This document shows positions 44,223 through 55,740 of a DNA stretch of 64,000 nucleotides, piece after piece. The stretch comes from Ligustrum vulgare. Its lineage: Eukaryota; Streptophyta; Magnoliopsida; Lamiales; Oleaceae. Under the pieces are notes generated by a model. The model did not search any database and was not told the DNA's origin. It was given only the letters and a program-made list of their open reading frames with translations. The number at the start of each line of letters is the position of its first letter. The stretch's first letter is position 1. Location of the stretch: assembly GCA_963555705.1 (NCBI GenBank), contig OY743181.1:26230513-26294512 (forward strand), given 5' to 3'. Position numbers and translations under genes: made by a program.

Positions 44223-46331
44223 ATGACTGAAGTAGGGCAAGCGCCAACTCTTTCCAGAATCCCCATGGAATTTTTGGTTTTGGACAAAATGTCCTCATAT
44301 CATGGCTCAATTGGGAGCCCCGGTCTCATTGACTTAGGGGCTGTAACGGATACGAAATACATTTGCATGAAGTTCCCCACGGAGCATTGCGTTGCAACTA
44401 TAAGAGGAAGCCAAACTGAATCACGGGCCTGTTACACAAATGCAATCCGAAAATTTCAAGATCGAAGCTTGAACATGATCGGTGACGTAGCCATGGTCGA
44501 GGCTGCTCCAGACCCTGAAAGATTGGGTGAAGGGTCTTCTGGAAATAAGGATGTTACAATGACACTGGAAGAGGATTTAGCAGATCTAGACCCAAGAATG
44601 GCAGGTGATAACTGCTCCACCCCGGCTGAAAGGTTAGAATACTTCGGTGTAGACCCACTTGATCCAATCAAGGAATTACAGATCGGATTGGACTCACCGA
44701 CCGAATACAAGAGTCAATTGAAGAGCTTCTTACTTCAAAACCTCGATGTATTCGCATGGAAGCTTGGTGACATGGTTGGGATCGATCCTAAAGAGGCCTG
44801 CCACAGACTCCAGCTGGATCCCCGAAGCCCTAGGCATAGGCAAAAGAGAAGGCCCATGAGTTCTGACAAGTATGAGGCCTTGAGAGACGAGGTCACAAAG
44901 CTATTGAAAAATAGCTTCATCAGAGAGTCCCGCTATCCAAAGTGGGTTTCAAATCTTGTTTTGGTACCAAAGCACAATGGGAAACTGAGGGTGTGTATTG
45001 ATTTTTCCAACTTAAACCAGGCATGTCCCAAAGACAACTTTCCACTACCTCGGATTGATCAGTTGGTCGACTCCACGGCAGGACATGAGTTGCTAAGCTT
45101 CATGGATGCTTACTCCGGGTACAATCAAATCCCCATGTGCGAATCAGACGAGGAGCATACTTCGTTTATTACAGATAGAGGACTCTACTGCTACAGAGCC
45201 ATGCCATTCGGCTTGAAAAATGCGGGAGCTACCTATCAAAGGCTGGTAAACCGCATGTTTTCAGAACAATTAGGAAACACCATGGAGGTATATGTTGATG
45301 ACATGCTGGTCAAAAGCATGGTCTCCGTGGATCATATTCGCCATTTGTCAGAGGCCTTCGATGTTTTGAGGAAATATCGAATGAAGCTCAACCCAGCGAA
45401 GTGTGCTTTTGGAGTAGCATCTGGAAAATTTCTTGGATTCATAGTGAATAAGCAGGGAATCGAAGCTAATCCTGAAAAAATTAATGCTTTGTTAAACATG
45501 CAACCGCCTCGAAATCCAAAAGAACTGCACAGTGCAATCCGTTTTGAATTCAAAGCCTCAAACAATGTTGCTAAGTATGAGGCGTTATTAGCTGGGCTAA
45601 GACTTGAAAAAGCTTTGAAGATTAAGTTCGTAGTGGCAAATAGCGATTCGCAGCTCGTTGTGAGTCAATTCAATGGGCAATTTTCTGCCAAAGAACCTTA
45701 TATGGTCGCTTACTTGAAGAAAGTAAGAGATTTGGTTGTGCACTTCGGAAACATGGAGTTACAGCACATCCCCAGAACAGAAAATTCCAACGCCGATGCT
45801 TTGTCCAAACTAGCAAGCAGCAGTGATTCAGAGTTACATAATCTAATCCCAGTTGAGCGCATGTTGACTTCTTCTATTGAGCCAAGATCGGAGATTTTGA
45901 CAGTAGAAGAAGAGGGATCCTGGATGAATCCCCTGATCACCTATTTGAATCATCAGACAGTGCCAAACGAGCCAGAGGCAGCTCGGAAATTGCAAAAATA
46001 CGCTGCGAATTTCGTACTCTTGGATGACCTACCTTATAAACGGAGTTACACCTCCCCTTTACTGAGATGTGTGGGGCCAGAGGAATGGCGGTATGTAATG
46101 AGAGAAATCCATGAGGGCATATGTGGCAACCATGCCGGGGCGTTATCGTTAGCTCGGAAAGCCCTCAAACAGGGATATTTTTGGCCTACTATGCGAAAGG
46201 ACTCCCATGACTTCGTGCGCAAGTGCGGTAAATGCCAAAGACACGCAACCATACCACATCAGCCGCATCACAAACTAACTGTGGTGACTAGCCCTTGGCC
46301 TTTTTGCAAAGTGGGGGGGTTGATATTATAG
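44223..46331 (+). pseudogene. Tat pol: RT, truncated RNase H, integrase zinc domain
   Basis: A single 702-codon frame. RT motifs: VLVPKHNGKLRVCIDFSNLN (about 44960-45015), FPLPRIDQLVD, MDAYSGYNQI, MPFGLKNAGATYQ, and the catalytic EVYVDDMLVKS (about 45285-45320), then GKFLGFIVNKQGIE. After PPRNPKELHS (about 45530) the frame jumps straight to AIRFEFKASNNVAKYEALLA, the late part of the archaeal-type RNase H. So the RT tail, the first RNase H and the start of the second are missing without loss of frame. LSKLAS and the integrase zinc region (HEGICGNHAGALSLARKAL, CGKCQRHA, about 46110-46250) follow. The frame ends at a G-run frameshift (about 46313). Confidence 0.92.
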
Positions 46332-47158
46332 ATCATATGCCTAGGGGCTCTAGTAACAATTGCTTTGCGATAGTGGCAATTGATTACTTCACCAAGTGGG
46401 TCGAAGCGGAACCTTTGATGAGAATCACCGAGGCCAACACCACCAAGTTCATTTGGAAGAATGTCATATGCCGGTTTGGAATACCACACTCACTCACTAG
46501 TGATAATGCGAAACAGTTCAAGAACAGAAGCGTCGATGAGTTGTGCGACGATTTGGGAATTAAGAAATTATTCTCATCTCCATATCACCCACAGGCCAAT
46601 GGACAATTCGAAGCTGTGAACAAGACTATAAAAAATACCCTGAAAAGGTAGTTGGAATCCAAAAAGGGCGCATGGGTAGATGAACTCCCACAAGTGCTAT
46701 GGGCGCTTTGAACCACCTCGCACACCGCTACTGGTGAAATACCTTTCTCATTGGCATATGGAGCCGAGGCGGTATGTCCTGTTGAAATTGGGATCCCTTC
46801 GCTTCGTCAAATTCATTACGATGTAGTGAGAAACGAAGAAGCACAAAGGGCCAGTTTGGATTTCCTCATGGAAAAATGGGATGGTTCCCAAGTGGTAATG
46901 ACCAGATACCATGAGAAAATGGCTCGCTATTACAACAAAAGGGTGAGGAGCCGGCACTTTAATATTGGGGACTTGGTCCTCAAAAAGGTTCTTCCTTCAA
47001 CACAGGAACCAGGAGTAGGGACTTTAGGTCCTAACTGGGAAGGCCCTTACAAAATCTTTGCCGAGGTGGTACCCGGAACGTACATGATTGAGGACCTATC
47101 TGGAGTACCTCTATGTAATCCTTGGAACACAGACCACCTTCGTCGTTATTTTCAATAA
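46295..47158 (+). pseudogene. Tat integrase core and C-terminal domain
   Basis: After the frameshift at the G-run the integrase continues: VDIIDHMPRGSSNNCFAIVA, then IDYFTKWVEAEP (first Asp, about 46382), TSDNAKQFKN (second Asp, about 46500), GQFEAVNKTIKNTLKR (Glu, about 46605). A stop at 46649-46651 and another near 46711 interrupt it. The C-terminal part (46751-47158) has YGAEAVCPVEIGIPSLRQ, DLVLKKVLPS and NWEGPYKIFAEVVPGTY, ending HLRRYFQ. The integrase inserts element cDNA into the genome. Confidence 0.9.
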
Positions 47159-47894
47159 ACCAAATTCCTCCTCTATGATTGCAGCATTATCATATGATTT
47201 CATAAAATCATGGGTGAACTACGTTGAAGATTATACCAATTTCTAATTAGATAAACATAATGGATAAATGCAAGTTCCAAGATTATTTTGGTTATAACAC
47301 CATACGTCCACTCTATGCATGAAAATTGTTAAAAACAAGGGACTCTTAAAGCCCACACGGTGATCACTGCGTAAGAATTGAGTGTGTTGGCACCATAAAA
47401 AGGGGTTCATACAAATTCGCTTGCATAGGTCCTACAAAGTGTGATTTAAGATATGTTCAAATGTTTTTCAAAATCAAATCTCACTGGTAAGTATGAATAC
47501 CTCGAACCACTCAGATCTGAGGGACTATCTACATATAACTGCACAATAAGTGCAAAACATTTAAAAGATGTATGCGGATTGGAAGCATTCAAACTCAATC
47601 AAATATTGTTATATAAACGAAGAACTTCTGTGAACTTAATACTATGACCACTGCGTATAGATTGAAAATGTTCACGCCATCAATAGGATGTTCGGACAAA
47701 ATATGAATAAATTATCATACAATTCAAGACATTTACAATTACAAGGCATCCGCGCTTGAAAACATTCATTCATAAAATCAAGGTATTTACAATTTGAAAT
47801 GTTACATTTACAGTATATAGCGCCATTGGCGCCACAAAAAAAAAAACCAAACAACAAAACAAAAACCCAACAATAAAGCAAATACAGAAGAGGA
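47159..47894. other. Spacer between integrase and the antisense gene
   Basis: No reading frame of note on either strand. It contains the 3' UTR of the antisense gene on the minus strand and probably transcription end signals for both directions. Nothing specific was identified. Confidence 0.4.
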
Positions 47895-50642
47895 TTATGG
47901 TGGAGGAACATCTTCTGAAGAGCCCTTGTCAGTCGCATCCAGAGAATCCGCAGGAGCATCTTGAGGTTCGGGGTACAAGGCCTCAATGGAGGACAGGTCC
48001 AAAGTTGGAAAAGCTTCATTCACGTCCCACAAAGCCATCCTGGCCCCTAAGTTCCCAAAGACCCTTTGCATAGCCTCATACTCTGGGGTCTCTTCAAAAG
48101 TATCTTTGAAGTTCTGGACAGCCTCAACACTCTGGTACTTAAAACATTCTCCACCCGTTTCGGACAGTCTGCTCCAGAACCACAGTGATCCTCGTTTGCA
48201 TATGCCTTTCCAAAGAGGCAAGGTCCTCCTCTGCCTTCCTCCTGGCTTCCACCTCTCTCCCCAATTTTTCGCTGGCTGCTACTACCTCGGCCCCTAGATT
48301 AGAGTTGGCTGCATTAGCTGCAAACAAAGCTTCAGAGGTGATTGACTGCGCTCGGTTGGAATCATCCAATCTTTTGCACAGAGCCGCCAAGTCTGATTCA
48401 GAGGACCGGAGGTCATGCTTCAGTTTATCATTATCGTCCTGGAGGCGCTTTGCATTAGCCCTCTCTTCTGAGGAAGATTTACGGGCTATGGGCAGCTGAG
48501 CCTTGAGGTCATTGATCTCCTTGAGCATGTTGTCCGCATGGCGGAGAGCAGTCTCAGTGTCCTTCTTGTCCCGTTGAGCTACCTCCACAGAGGACTCTAC
48601 CTCGTCAATAAGGGCCAGAGCTCTAGCGTTCATGGCCTTGGCAGTAAGAAGCTTCCGAGATGGAGTAGCACTGGAGGAGAAAGCAGCCCAACCTTCTGTC
48701 CAAAACTACTCAGTGATTAAGGTCGCCCTGGAAGGAGGAGAACCGGGGGAGTCAAATAAAGTAGGGCTGAAGGTAACATCCCTGGGGATAACACTGGCTT
48801 TAATTAGCTTAAGCTCTTCTACCCCCTCAGGTGTCACCTCATAAGCCAGATCGGGGAGGGACACGAATGGCTCATCCTCCAAGTCTTCAATCATTGGTGG
48901 TGGAGTTGCAGAGGTGGATTCCTTGCCCTTACCTCTTCTGAGCCTCTTCAAGGGGGCGGGCTCCTCCTCAGGTGCATGCTCAAATATGTCCTCGGGCAAG
49001 GAAGGTGGCACCGAGGCATCCTTAGACTCCCTGTCCCTCTTGGATCCGCCTCTATCCGACCTTTTCCCCTTACCTTTGGCAATGCCTCTTGCAGGATCTG
49101 CCTCCCTTTCCATGCTGGGCTATTGGGGACCCACTGGTAGCAGAATGGGCCGTGGCAGTAAGGTTGGAAGAGGGCCCTGAAGTTGGGCTGTAGACGCCTT
49201 GGACACTTCCTTTGCCACCCCAACTTGCAGGTTGGCCAGGACCATTTCTGCCTTCTTTCAATTTCGCTGCTGTGGCGCAGGGCAGGAGGGATCTTCTTAG
49301 CCATGATACCCTTTAAAGAAATCTTGGGAAATTCCTTGGAACCTAGCAAGAAAAAGAGGAAATGGGGTTACGAGCAGAAAAAGCATAAGATGTAACAGAA
49401 ATAGGGAAACGAACTTACTCATGGCTCGCATAAGACCGTGTTTAACAAATAGCTTTTTCTGTTGGATGACCCCTTGGAAAGTGCCCTTGTACGCAAACAA
49501 GCGCCTCACTACCGCTAGATCTGTGTCGGGGAGGAGGTGGGCAAAAGTGTCCCCTGCCATAAACAACTGGTGACATGTTAGTAAGCAGCCAAGGAAATGA
49601 ATGGAAATAAAAGAGAAAAAGATGCATGACACTTAAAGACTATAAAACAAGTATAAGACTCACTAGGTATGGAAAGAGTTCGGGGAACTGTAATTTCTGG
49701 ACTAGGGTCCACAGGGGAACTCTACCACTCCCCAGCAACCCAGAACCACTGGTTCCTCCAGTTCTTTATTGAGGTGGGGTGACCGGTGATAATAGGAGGA
49801 TAAGAGCCCCTGGGAGACAAGTAATACCAATCCTTGACGTTCGACCTCACGTCTCTCTCCCTTCTAACTGATTTCTTCAAAGTATAGAGAGTGTGAATGA
49901 TGTGCAGTGAGATGGGATGATCAGGGTTGACCTCTTGCCATATCAACCAAGTGCCCACAGCCTGTGTCCAAAAATTGGGGGCCAGCTGGTAGGGGCACAT
50001 GTTATAGCTCCTAAGCAATGCCGTGAAGAAGGGGTGCAGGGGAAGCCTCATCCCGCAAGAAAGGGCATCGTAGCATAGGGCCGCTTGACCTGGAGGAGGG
50101 CTGCAAGGTCGGCAGGAGGGTGTGGGGTGCACCAATTGGACCCCTTCTGGCAGCTTGAATTTTTCCGAAGCCCCGGCCAAAACAACCCTTCGGATTTTAG
50201 TAGCAATCTCACTGCTCTCCCATGACTCTGGGTTTGGATCGGGATCAACATGGTAGCCCGAAAATTTGTTAACCTGGTCAACCCAATCCTCTACTTGTGC
50301 AATCTCCTCTACAGTCAGACCCAACTCTTCCCTATGTGCCCTAAACGGGGCCCTAACGATTAAGCCGAGGTCCTGGTGACCTGAAGAAGAGCCTACCGCC
50401 TCTTCTCTCCCCAAATCCCTGTCTCGTTTGCTCCGAGGCTCTCTCAAAGATGCCTCCTCCTCGGATGACAGATGAGCCATGTAGTTCTGATGTTTTTCTT
50501 CTTCGCTGTCAGAATCACTCAAATAAATTATGCCACTGGTTTTCCTATTTCTCCTCTTAATCTGCTCCCTAAAGAAGTGGGAACTAAAAACCGATAAAGA
50601 GATGGGGCAGAAACCTCTGACGGGAACCGCCATTGCTAACAT
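47895..50642 (-). pseudogene. Antisense accessory gene of the Tat element (gypsy-type transposon domain plus coiled coil)
   Basis: Three exons by my reading: 50642-49664, 49553-49419 and 49342-47895, with GT-AG junctions and matching phase. Exon 1 (MLAMAVPVRGF; an internal Met follows) carries an acidic Ser/Glu region (IIYLSDSDSEEEKH). Next is the domain with GMRLPLHPFFTALLRSYN, CPYQLAPNFWTQAVGTWLIW and DWYYLSPRG...IKNWRNQWFWV, which I recognise as the putative gypsy-type transposon domain (Pfam Transposase_28). Exon 2 reads DTFAHLLPDTDLAVVRRLFA. Exon 3 has a basic low-complexity part, then a long coiled coil (48633-48190: LRSSESDLAALCKRLDDSN, EVEARRKAEEDLASLERH) and an acidic tail. In-frame stops at 49722-49724 and near 48715, plus frameshifts in exon 3, show decay. 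Function unknown. Confidence 0.72.
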
Positions 50643-51529
50643 TTCCTGAGAACCCGTTCCCCCAACTCTTTCAATTTTTTCTTTTGTTTTAAAGATGGGT
50701 CAGACTCATCAACAGAAAAACAAAGTGCAAAAACAAAATTTTCAAACCCACAATGAGAAACTAAAAATAGAAAAGTCTTGCATATACAGAGACCAAGAGA
50801 TTTACCTTCAAAGAACGAACGCTTGAAATTGTACACTTGGAATGAAGAACTCGCCAATAAAAGCTTTGGAACGTTAAGGGCGGGTGTTGGGTAGAAAACC
50901 CTTGAAGAGAAGACTCGAAACTCGCAAGAAAGAGAAAAACGGTACAAACTTTCGCGAGAGTGTTGCTGCAAAGATTCTGAGAAAATGGTAAAGGAAAAAT
51001 AATGAAATGAAGGAGGATTTATAGGGACCCCAATGATATGGATTCCTTGGTTTTTGTGAGCCGTATGATTAATGTGGTTAACCCATGCTTCTTGGGGGAA
51101 TGGGCTAATCAAAGCGCTAGCCGTCAAAGGGAGAGACAAAACCGTTCAGCTACCACAGTGAGTACCACGCGCTGCAAAATGCCACTCCCATCACCTTTTA
51201 CATATTTCTTGGGAACCAACATCAATAGCCCCCCCTTTTCATTAAACACGCCGCCTAAGATACGCGCCAGTGCGTCCCCAGCCTTCATTCAGGAGAGAAA
51301 AGCCGAAGTAGGAGGTCGACTATACCATGAATCCAAACATCACATAAGAAATGCCAGTCCTGACCCCAAAAAAATTGCTGTGCTACATAACGACTCCCAA
51401 CTAGCGGAGGGCGGAGCAAGTGCAAAATGTTGGATGTAGCAAGCGATGAAACTGGGATAAGGTTATTGCTGCGAAATCACGACAAATTCGATCTGCCCAT
51501 GAATGACCACATCGGATTTGAGGGACTAC
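50643..51529 (-). other. Upstream region of the antisense gene and purine tract
   Basis: It includes the presumed promoter and 5' UTR of the antisense gene. Next to the 3' LTR on the plus strand, GATTTGAGGGACTAC is the likely purine tract. ORFs here on either strand look accidental. Confidence 0.5.
51017..51024 (-). promoter_or_regulatory. TATA box of the antisense gene
   Basis: The minus strand reads CCCTATAAATCC, a good plant TATA box, about 375 bases upstream of the antisense ATG at 50642. A spliced or long 5' UTR would be needed. Confidence 0.55.
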
Positions 51530-52211
51530 TGTTAAGATCGCACCCAAAATATGGCACATTGGGCCGCCAGTGAGGGCCCAACAAGGGTCCATTGGACTTC
51601 AGCCCACGATCAAAATTTTAGATATCGCCCTAGACCAATGGCCGAGGTGGAAAGGCACATGAACCCCTCCGGCCGAACTGGTTTGTGTCTGGCAGAGGCG
51701 CTTTACGCTTAGCCGAGGTGTTTACAGTAGTACCTCGGATGTAAGGATGGGACAAGGCATAAAGTCAGAGATGTAACGCTGCCTTTATCAAGATGTAACA
51801 TGCGCCATCCCCTAAGAAATGTAGATATGATTACATTCAAAAAGCAAGGTTGTCACCTCCAAGAGCTAGGGTAAAGACAAGTGTAAAGTATGTCACGTGT
51901 CATGATCCGAGACAATGAGTTCCTCTATAAATAGAGCACACTTGCCTCCAAGGAAAGGGTTAGCATTTTTACTCTCTTAACTAAATATTTACTCTCACTC
52001 CCTTTTCTCTCTTTTACGCATTTATATTTCCCGCACTCAAATTATACTTGCTTGACATGGCCGCTGACTTTGGCATCGGAGTGCAAACGGGAGACACCTC
52101 GGCCCCCTTTGCAAACTGATCGTTTGTCACAGTGCGCAGGAGATCCACGTGTTCAAGAGGGAGGAGATGAGACGTGTTGGTCCAAGGTCCAGCCGGATTT
52201 TGTGGTCAACA
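51530..52211 (+). repeat. 3' LTR of Tat element
   Basis: It begins TGTTAAGATCG and ends GTGGTCAACA, followed by the target duplication GAATT. Few differences from the 5' LTR. Confidence 0.93.
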
Positions 52212-52216
52212 GAATT

Positions 52217-53130
52217 GATTCTTCAAAAATAATTTTTTCAATATTCATTCTCAACCACACAAAACTCATTTTCCACAATTGCACATACTATTTTTGTGCA
52301 TGTTAAATAAACATGTTGATCATAATCTATTTTTAAATAAAATGATTTTTCTAATACCTTCTATTTTACAAATTGAATTAATGAGTTTATCGAAATCTAA
52401 AATTATAGAAAATTAAATGATTTAATTGAGTTTATTTAGAAAGATTGAATATCGATCTATCATTTCTATCAATTTGATAAGAAGAAGATTCAAAATTAAT
52501 CATTTATGTCAAATTGAATTTAGGTAAGAAATGATAGGAAAGATTTTAAGACTTAAATGAGATAAATTAAAAAGATTTGATGTTGGAAAAAGCAAAGATA
52601 CGCAAAAATTTTACATTTAGCATTTAAGACGATTTTACGAATGATATGTTTAGAGTTTGTCATCATTTGTTAACTTGTATTTATCTTTTTGTTGATATCT
52701 TGGATTTGACACCCATTTACATATTTTTTACTTCAAAATAATGCAATAATTATTAAAAAAAAAAATTTATAATTTGAATTTTTATAGATTTTTAAATTTT
52801 TTTTTAATTATTATTATTTATTTTTTGCACAAATCCATGAATTATTTACTACATGCATTAATTAATCTTTCCTAATTCATGTATTAAAATAAATTAATAA
52901 AAGTAAGAAGTTTGCTAAAATGGTAGGTGAAAATATACGGAAAACTATGTAAGTAAAATGATGATGGTTATTTTATTATTATAAATATATAGATAGATGT
53001 GGTTTTAAATATTATTTTTGGGAGAATGTATTGTTAAAAAATGTTTGAAAAGTAAAAAATTATAAATTTTAATAAAATGAATGGTTGAAATTAAATGTTT
53101 AATAAATTTTGTTCTGAAAAAATGGGTCAA
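52217..53130 (-). mobile_element. Helitron, 5' part (continuation of 40026-40780)
   Basis: AT-rich, non-coding. It shares ordered blocks with 62690-63140, for example GACTTAAATGA, TTACGAATGATAT or TTACGGACAATAT, TTTGT/GCTC, TTGTTAACTTG or TTGTTAGCTTG and AATGCAATAATTATTAAAA. The 5' terminus is not resolved. It is interrupted from its 3' part by the Tat element. Confidence 0.5.
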
Positions 53131-53300
53131 ACACGGGCGAAATATGCTTCCATTCCAAATAAAGTACAATTTGAAGCAACGACAGTATCTAGATTAATAT
53201 TAAATTCGAATGATTTGCAAGATTTGACATGATTAGATAAAATTAAACATTCTATTCTTTAATGCAATAATACAATTCATAAATCAATTAATAAATCACA

Positions 53301-53471
53301 TGTTATAAATATTATACTATTTAGTGAATGACATTCATACCCCTGTAACCCTAGGGATAATTACTTTGTGTATCTCTTTCATCCCCTATATATATAGGGC
53401 TCTGGTTCTTAATAAAACACAAGTTTATTTGCCTCTTTATTTTCTTCTTTCTTTCTCTCTATTTCATAACA
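53301..53471 (+). repeat. 5' LTR of copia element
   Basis: 171 bp, with TATA-like CTATATATATAGGG (about 53385) and AATAAAA (about 53412) close together, so U3, R and U5 are very short. Partner at 59435-59605. Confidence 0.95.
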
Positions 53472-53472
53472 C

Positions 53473-53485
53473 GTTATCAGCACGA
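53473..53485 (+). promoter_or_regulatory. Primer-binding site resembling the tRNA-Ile anticodon arm
   Basis: GTTATCAGCACGA lies one base after the LTR. Its reverse complement, TCGTGCTGATAAC, matches the anticodon arm of plant tRNA-Ile(AAU) as I remember it (TCGTGCTAATAAC), except at the wobble base. That base is inosine in the tRNA and would pair with the C present here. It is not the tRNA-Met 3' end used by the other elements in this window. Confidence 0.55.
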
Positions 53486-53899
53486 TTCTCTTAAATTATT
53501 AGAAGGTAATTTTTTTTAGCATAATCATCTGTCATGTGTATCAAAATTAATTTGATAACACGTGAATTTTTTTATATATACATATGCATCATAATGATGT
53601 CGAATCCTATTTTTCTTTCAATTCTAATTCTACGCATGAATTCAATTCTGAAACCTTCCACGTCTGAATTCAATTAATTGTTAATTCGTGTATTTCAATC
53701 CTAAATTCATTATTCATCAAGTGTACACGCAATCCAAGGAATTTGTTCCAAACTCAAAAGGTGGCCATTTAAATTCAACTTGATTTCTCAATTCGGTCAA
53801 AATCTAATTGTTGTAATTTAAAGTTCATGCTGTAATTTTAAGGTTCTTGTTTATGTGTGTTTAATTTATATATTATAATTGTTGTTGCCTTTTTTTTAT

Positions 53900-54340
53900 C
53901 ATTTAAATTAGTAGTTCATTACGTTGTTGCTCCTGAAGTAGCGCAACTGTATAATTAATATTCCAGAAGAATATTAATATGTGTGTTTAATTTATTATTG
54001 TTGATTTTTTTTTCATTACGTTGTTGCTCCTGAAGTAGCGCAACTGTATAATTAATATTTCAGAAGAATATTAATATAACTATCATGAATAATTTGTTGT
54101 TCCTCCTGAAGTAGCGCAACTGTATAATTAATATTCCAGAAGAATATTAATAAGACTATCATGAATAATTTGTTGTTGTTCCTGAAGTAGCACAACTGTA
54201 TATAATTAATAAATCCAGAAGAATATTAATATGACTATCATGAATAGTTTGTTGTTGCTCCTGAAGTAGCACAACTTTATAATATTCAAGAAAGATTATT
54301 ATTTGCTCCAGAAGAGTATAAATTATAATTGTAAATATTC
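53900..54340 (+). repeat. Leader tandem repeats of about 76-79 bp
   Basis: Units with CTCCTGAAGTAGCGCAACTG, TATAATTAATATTCCAGAAG and AATATTAATA recur at about 53930, 54027, 54103, 54179 and 54258, with decayed copies to about 54430. Spacing is 97 then about 76-79. The array lies between the primer site and gag. Confidence 0.9.
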
Positions 54341-54552
54341 CAGAAGAATATTTGACCTATTATTGAAGAAATAATAGAAAAATACAACATGCTCCCGAAG
54401 TAGCATATATATCGAAGAATATGTCATAATGTTTATCCCTGAAGGAAAACATACAACTTTTGTGATGTTGATGATTTGATTTATTATTATGTGGTTTAAT
54501 CACATTCTTCAAAATTAATTGTATTTTTTTTATTTATTGTGTAGTTATACAA

Positions 54553-55663
54553 ATGGCCAACTTCACTAAACTCGAGTTTGTTGCACTCGACATATCTGGC
54601 AAAAATTATTTATCATTGGTCTTAGATGCTGATATTCACCTTGTCTCGAAAGGTTTGGGAGAGATAATAAAAGAAGGAAACAAAGAATCCCTGCAGGATC
54701 GTACAAAAGCACTCATATTCCTTCGTCACCATCTTCATGATGGATTGAAAGTTGAATATCTCACTGTGAAAGATCCACAAATTCTCTGGAAAAACTTGAC
54801 TGAAAGGTTTGACCATCAGAGGACTGTAGTTCTCCCTAAAGCCCGCTATGAGTGGATGCATCTCCATTTGCAGGATTTCAAAACGGTCAGTGAGTACAAT
54901 TCTGAATTGTTCAGAATAAGTTCTAAGTTAAACTTGTGTGGAGAAAAAATCACTGATCAAGATATGTTGGAAAAAACTTTTTCCACTTTCCATGCCTCTA
55001 ATGTAATATCGTGAGCGTGGTTTTAAAAAGTACTCAGAACTTATATCATGTCTGCTTGTAGCTGAACAAAATAATGAATTGCTGCTGAAAAATCATGGGT
55101 TACGTCCAACTGGTTCTGTACCATTGCCTGAAGCAAATGGTACCGCATTTCCTAAAGTAAATGCAATATCAAGACATGGACGCGGACGCGGACGCTGGCG
55201 CGGACATGGACGTGGAAGAAACCATGGACGAAATTTTCAGCAAAACAATCAGCAACAAGGGAACAATTTTAAAAGGCATAAAGCAAACGAAAATAACATA
55301 TCAAGAAAGGAGCATGAAGAAATTTGCTTTAGATGTGGAATGAAAGGGCATTGGGTACGTACCTGTTGTACGGAAAAACATCTTGTGGATCTTTATCAAA
55401 AATCAGTCAAGGGGAAAGAAAAAGTAGAGACAAATTTCGCTGATTATGATGGTCCAATTGATGTGACTCATTTGGACGTCTCTGACTTCTTTGCTGACCC
55501 AAATGGCAATATCGATCATTTAATTGGAGGTGGTGTACTTGAGAATATTGATTATTTTAATTTTCAGTATCTGAATTGTTCTTTTTCTTTAAAAGTTAGT
55601 ATGAATTATGTTTTTACTTATTTTTTTGAAGTTAGAGACATTTACATTATTAAGCATTTTTAG
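54553..55663 (+). pseudogene. copia gag with CCHC knuckle (one small deletion)
   Basis: ATG at 54553 (MANFTKLEFVALDISGKNYL). The UBN2-type gag core has RTKALIFLRHHLHDGLKVEY, LPKARYEWMHLHLQDFK and KITDQDMLEKTFSTFHASNV. There the frame breaks (55010): the usual Leu-Gln-Gln-Gln-type stretch is missing, about 14 bp by comparison, and the protein resumes one frame over at RERGFKKYSELIS. Then come an Arg/Gly-rich segment (GRGRGRWRGHGRGR, about 55170-55215) and a zinc knuckle CFRCGMKGHWVRTCC (about 55326-55370). Confidence 0.9.
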
Positions 55664-55740
55664 TTGATTAAAAATGTCACTAAATTTCTTTTTATGAAAT
55701 CAAAGTTTTAGAATATTTATTTTGTTTTGTTTATAAATTC

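Larger units (their letters stand above)
40781..52211 (+). mobile_element. Tat-type Ty3/gypsy retrotransposon with antisense gene
   Basis: LTRs at 40781-41463 and 51530-52211 begin TGTTGAGATCG or TGTTAAGATCG and end GTGGTCAACA. The target duplication GAATT is at 40776-40780 and 52212-52216. Order: LTR, tandem-repeat leader, gag, protease, RT, RNase H remnant, integrase, then an antisense gene and purine tract. The LTRs are very similar by eye. The archaeal-type RNase H tail and the long 3' region with an antisense gene are features of the Tat lineage. Stops, frameshifts and a large in-frame pol deletion make it non-autonomous. Confidence 0.94.

Noticed and set aside
51038..51439. 133-codon plus-strand frame near the Tat 3' LTR
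   Set aside because: It sits over the presumed promoter and purine tract of the element, has no recognisable domain and overlaps the antisense TATA box.
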